64,000 bases of DNA from Nesterenkonia sp. (GTDB taxonomy: Bacteria > Actinomycetota > Actinomycetes > Actinomycetales > Micrococcaceae): contig NZ_JAJUJJ010000011.1 in the NCBI RefSeq assembly GCF_029265375.1, positions 25,390 to 89,389 on the forward strand. Reading direction: 5' to 3'. The first letter of the stretch is position 1, and each line of letters opens with the position of its first letter. Of the stretch, positions 61,956 to 64,000 are shown piece after piece. The translations under genes and the position numbers were made by a program. The notes beneath the pieces are model-generated. The model saw only the letters and a program-made list of their open reading frames with translations. It was not told where the DNA came from and searched no databases.

Positions 61956-63236
61956 ATGAGCAACACTGAGACCCAGCCCCGCGAGCAGGTCTGCATCAAC
62001 GGTCCCTATACCTACGACTCCCACGGCCAGGCCGACGACGCCGTCTCCGGCTCCGCGACCGCGGCCGGGACTCCTCCGGAGGGGCGGCTCAGCCCCGGCA
62101 TCACTGAGACCCCCAGCGGTGTGCAGCTGCTTCAGCCCCGCGACGTCCCCCTGGGCGGACCGCGGGCCATGTCCGTGCGCCGGACGCTGCCGCAGCGCAC
62201 CCGCTCCCTGGTGGGGGCATGGTGCTTCCTGGACTTCTACGGACCCGATGACCTCACCGAAGCCACTCCCATGCGAGTGCCCCGCCACCCGCACACCGGG
62301 CTGGCCACCTGCTCCTGGCTGTTCTCCGGCCGGATTGACCACCTCGACTCCGCAGGCAACTGGGCCACCGTCAGGCCCGGGGAGGCCGCACTGATGAACG
62401 CCGGGCGCGGCATCAGCCACTCCGAATACTCCACCGCCGACACCAAGATCCTCCACGGCGCCCAGCTCTGGTACGCCTTCCCTGACAAGCACCGCTTCAC
62501 AGAACCCAGCCTGGAGGCCCACCGGCCGGAACCGGTCCGCGGAGACGGCTGGGAGGCCAAGGTCTTCCTCGGCGAACTGCTGGGACACCGCTCCCCGGTG
62601 AAGACCTACTTGCCGCTGACCGGCGCGGAGATCCGCCTGGAACCGGGAACCGCCCTGGAGATCGAGGTGCCTGCAGACCACGAGCACGGTCTGCTGCGCG
62701 TGGCCGGGGAGATCACTCTCAACGGGTGCCAGCTGCCTGCCGATCACCTGGCTGTGGTGGACACCGGCTCCAACCGGCTGCAGGTCAGCGCCGGCGAGGA
62801 GCCGGCACTGGCGCTGCTGATCGGCGGTGAGCCGCTGGGCGAGCAGATTGTGATGTGGCGGAACTTTGTGGGCCGGTCTCATGAGGAGATCGCCGCCTAC
62901 CGGGCGGCCTACCAGGCGGAGATGGGATTTGAGGCACCTGAACCCGGCTCACCGCTGGCCCAGCGGCTGCAGCCCGGCGCCCAGTCTGCCCAACCCGGCC
63001 GCCCTGAGAATCCGCGCAGCGAGGCCGCCGCCCGCCCCGACGGAAGCCAGCTCCAGGTGCCGGTGGCCCCCGATGCCCTGGCAGAGCCGATTCAGGGGGA
63101 GCTGCGCGATGCTCTCGCAGGCAGCCAGTACGACGACGGCCGCCCCTTCCCGCAGTTCGGGGACTTCCCGCCGGGTCAGCATCCACCGCTGCCGGCGCCG
63201 GAGCTGCCCAGCACCCGCATGAAGCCGCGCGGCTGA
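61956..63236 (+). CDS. Pirin family protein with long C-terminal extension
   Basis: RTLPQRTRSLVGAWCFLDFYGPDDL; MRVPRHPHTGLATCSWLFSGRIDHLDSAGNWATVRPGEAALMNAGRGISHSE. Confidence 0.93.
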   Translation: MSNTETQPREQVCINGPYTYDSHGQADDAVSGSATAAGTPPEGRLSPGITETPSGVQLLQPRDVPLGGPRAMSVRRTLPQRTRSLVGAWCFLDFYGPDDLTEATPMRVPRHPHTGLATCSWLFSGRIDHLDSAGNWATVRPGEAALMNAGRGISHSEYSTADTKILHGAQLWYAFPDKHRFTEPSLEAHRPEPVRGDGWEAKVFLGELLGHRSPVKTYLPLTGAEIRLEPGTALEIEVPADHEHGLLRVAGEITLNGCQLPADHLAVVDTGSNRLQVSAGEEPALALLIGGEPLGEQIVMWRNFVGRSHEEIAAYRAAYQAEMGFEAPEPGSPLAQRLQPGAQSAQPGRPENPRSEAAARPDGSQLQVPVAPDALAEPIQGELRDALAGSQYDDGRPFPQFGDFPPGQHPPLPAPELPSTRMKPRG

Positions 63237-63325
63237 GGCGTCCCAGCACAGCACGCCCCCAAGCAGAGGCGCCCAGGCGCCACGTCCGCAGACCCCCGGC
63301 AGTCCTGAAGAAAGGACCCCTGCCC

Positions 63326-63895
63326 ATGGCCCATATCGCCTACATCATCGGAAGCCTCGCTCCGGACTCCATCAACCGGAAGCTGGCCCGGGTCATCGTG
63401 GACCAGGCCCCGGCCGGCACCGAGCTGGAGGAGATCGACATCTCCGGCCTGCCGCTCTACGACCGGCACCTGGACGAGGACTTCCCCGATGTCATGGCCC
63501 AGTTCAAACAGCGGGTCGCCGATGCTGATGGGCTGCTGCTGGTCACCCCGGAGCACAACCAGTCCTTCCCCGCCCCGGTGAAGAACGCTCTGGACATCCT
63601 CACCCGCGGCGGCAGCTCCGAACTCTCCGGCCTGAAGCTGGGCATCGTCGGAGCCTCTCCGGGGCGGTTCGGCACCATCAACGGCCAGTCGCAGCTGCGC
63701 CAGTTCCTCCCGCCGCTGGGGGTGCGGATTATGGGATCCCCGGTCCTGGCGGTCACCGTGGGGGAGAACACCTTCACCGACGACGGCGGGGCCGACGAGG
63801 CCACCACGCGTCGGGCGGGGGACTACATCGCAGCCTTCAGCCGGTTCGTGGCAGCCCCCGCTGTACTTCCCCGTGAGGTTGTGAACACGGGCTGA
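63326..63895 (+). CDS. NAD(P)H-dependent FMN reductase
   Basis: IGSLAPDSINRKLARVI; LLLVTPEHNQSFPAPVKNALDILTRG; last residues overlap an antisense transposase fragment. Confidence 0.9.
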   Translation: MAHIAYIIGSLAPDSINRKLARVIVDQAPAGTELEEIDISGLPLYDRHLDEDFPDVMAQFKQRVADADGLLLVTPEHNQSFPAPVKNALDILTRGGSSELSGLKLGIVGASPGRFGTINGQSQLRQFLPPLGVRIMGSPVLAVTVGENTFTDDGGADEATTRRAGDYIAAFSRFVAAPAVLPREVVNTG

Positions 63896-64000
63896 GGGGA
63901 CTTCTCCGTCGATGGCGGTGTGGGTGCGGTGGTGATTGTAGTAGTGCAGGAAGTCCTCATAGGAGGCTTCTCGATCTGCTTCGCTGCGGTAGGCCGTGGC
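63850..64000 (-). mobile_element. IS481-type transposase C-terminal fragment, continues beyond window
   Basis: Minus-strand translation ATAYRSEADREASYEDFLHYYNHHRTHTAIDGEVPSARVHNLTGKYS; not in ORF track. Confidence 0.75.

Overview
The window is a high-GC actinobacterial chromosomal segment around the replication origin, most likely Micrococcaceae (Nesterenkonia/Arthrobacter-like; inferred from gene order and protein character, not tested). The core runs gyrA-gyrB-DciA(DUF721)-recF-dnaN-oriC-dnaA on the minus strand, then rpmH-rnpA-yidD-yidC-khpB/jag-rsmG-parA-parB on the plus strand with seven parS-like sites, then trxA/trxB, murJ, cca, ino1, rpsF-ssb-rpsR-rplI and dnaB. Two tRNAs (Ala-TGC, Ile-GAT) and a DLW-39-like small ORF lie next to gyrA. 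Accessory material sits mainly at about 5-11 kb and at the right edge. It includes two decayed toxin-antitoxin modules, one of which left an HxlR-VapB chimeric ORF and an internally deleted VapC. It also includes a RelE toxin frame interrupted by TGA, a RibD-like gene interrupted by TGA, an N-truncated MFS gene and an IS481-type transposase fragment fused antisense to the end of a flavin reductase gene. The least explained signals are DnaA-box-like clusters outside oriC (2.6-2.7 kb and upstream of dnaB at about 54 kb), parS sites embedded in parB coding sequence, a 0.9 kb non-coding parA-parB spacer, and a stand-alone degenerate kinase N-lobe protein beside murJ. I saw no CRISPR array, prophage or biosynthetic cluster, and I cannot claim a clearly new multi-gene system. 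All family calls are from reading the sequence; no searches were run.
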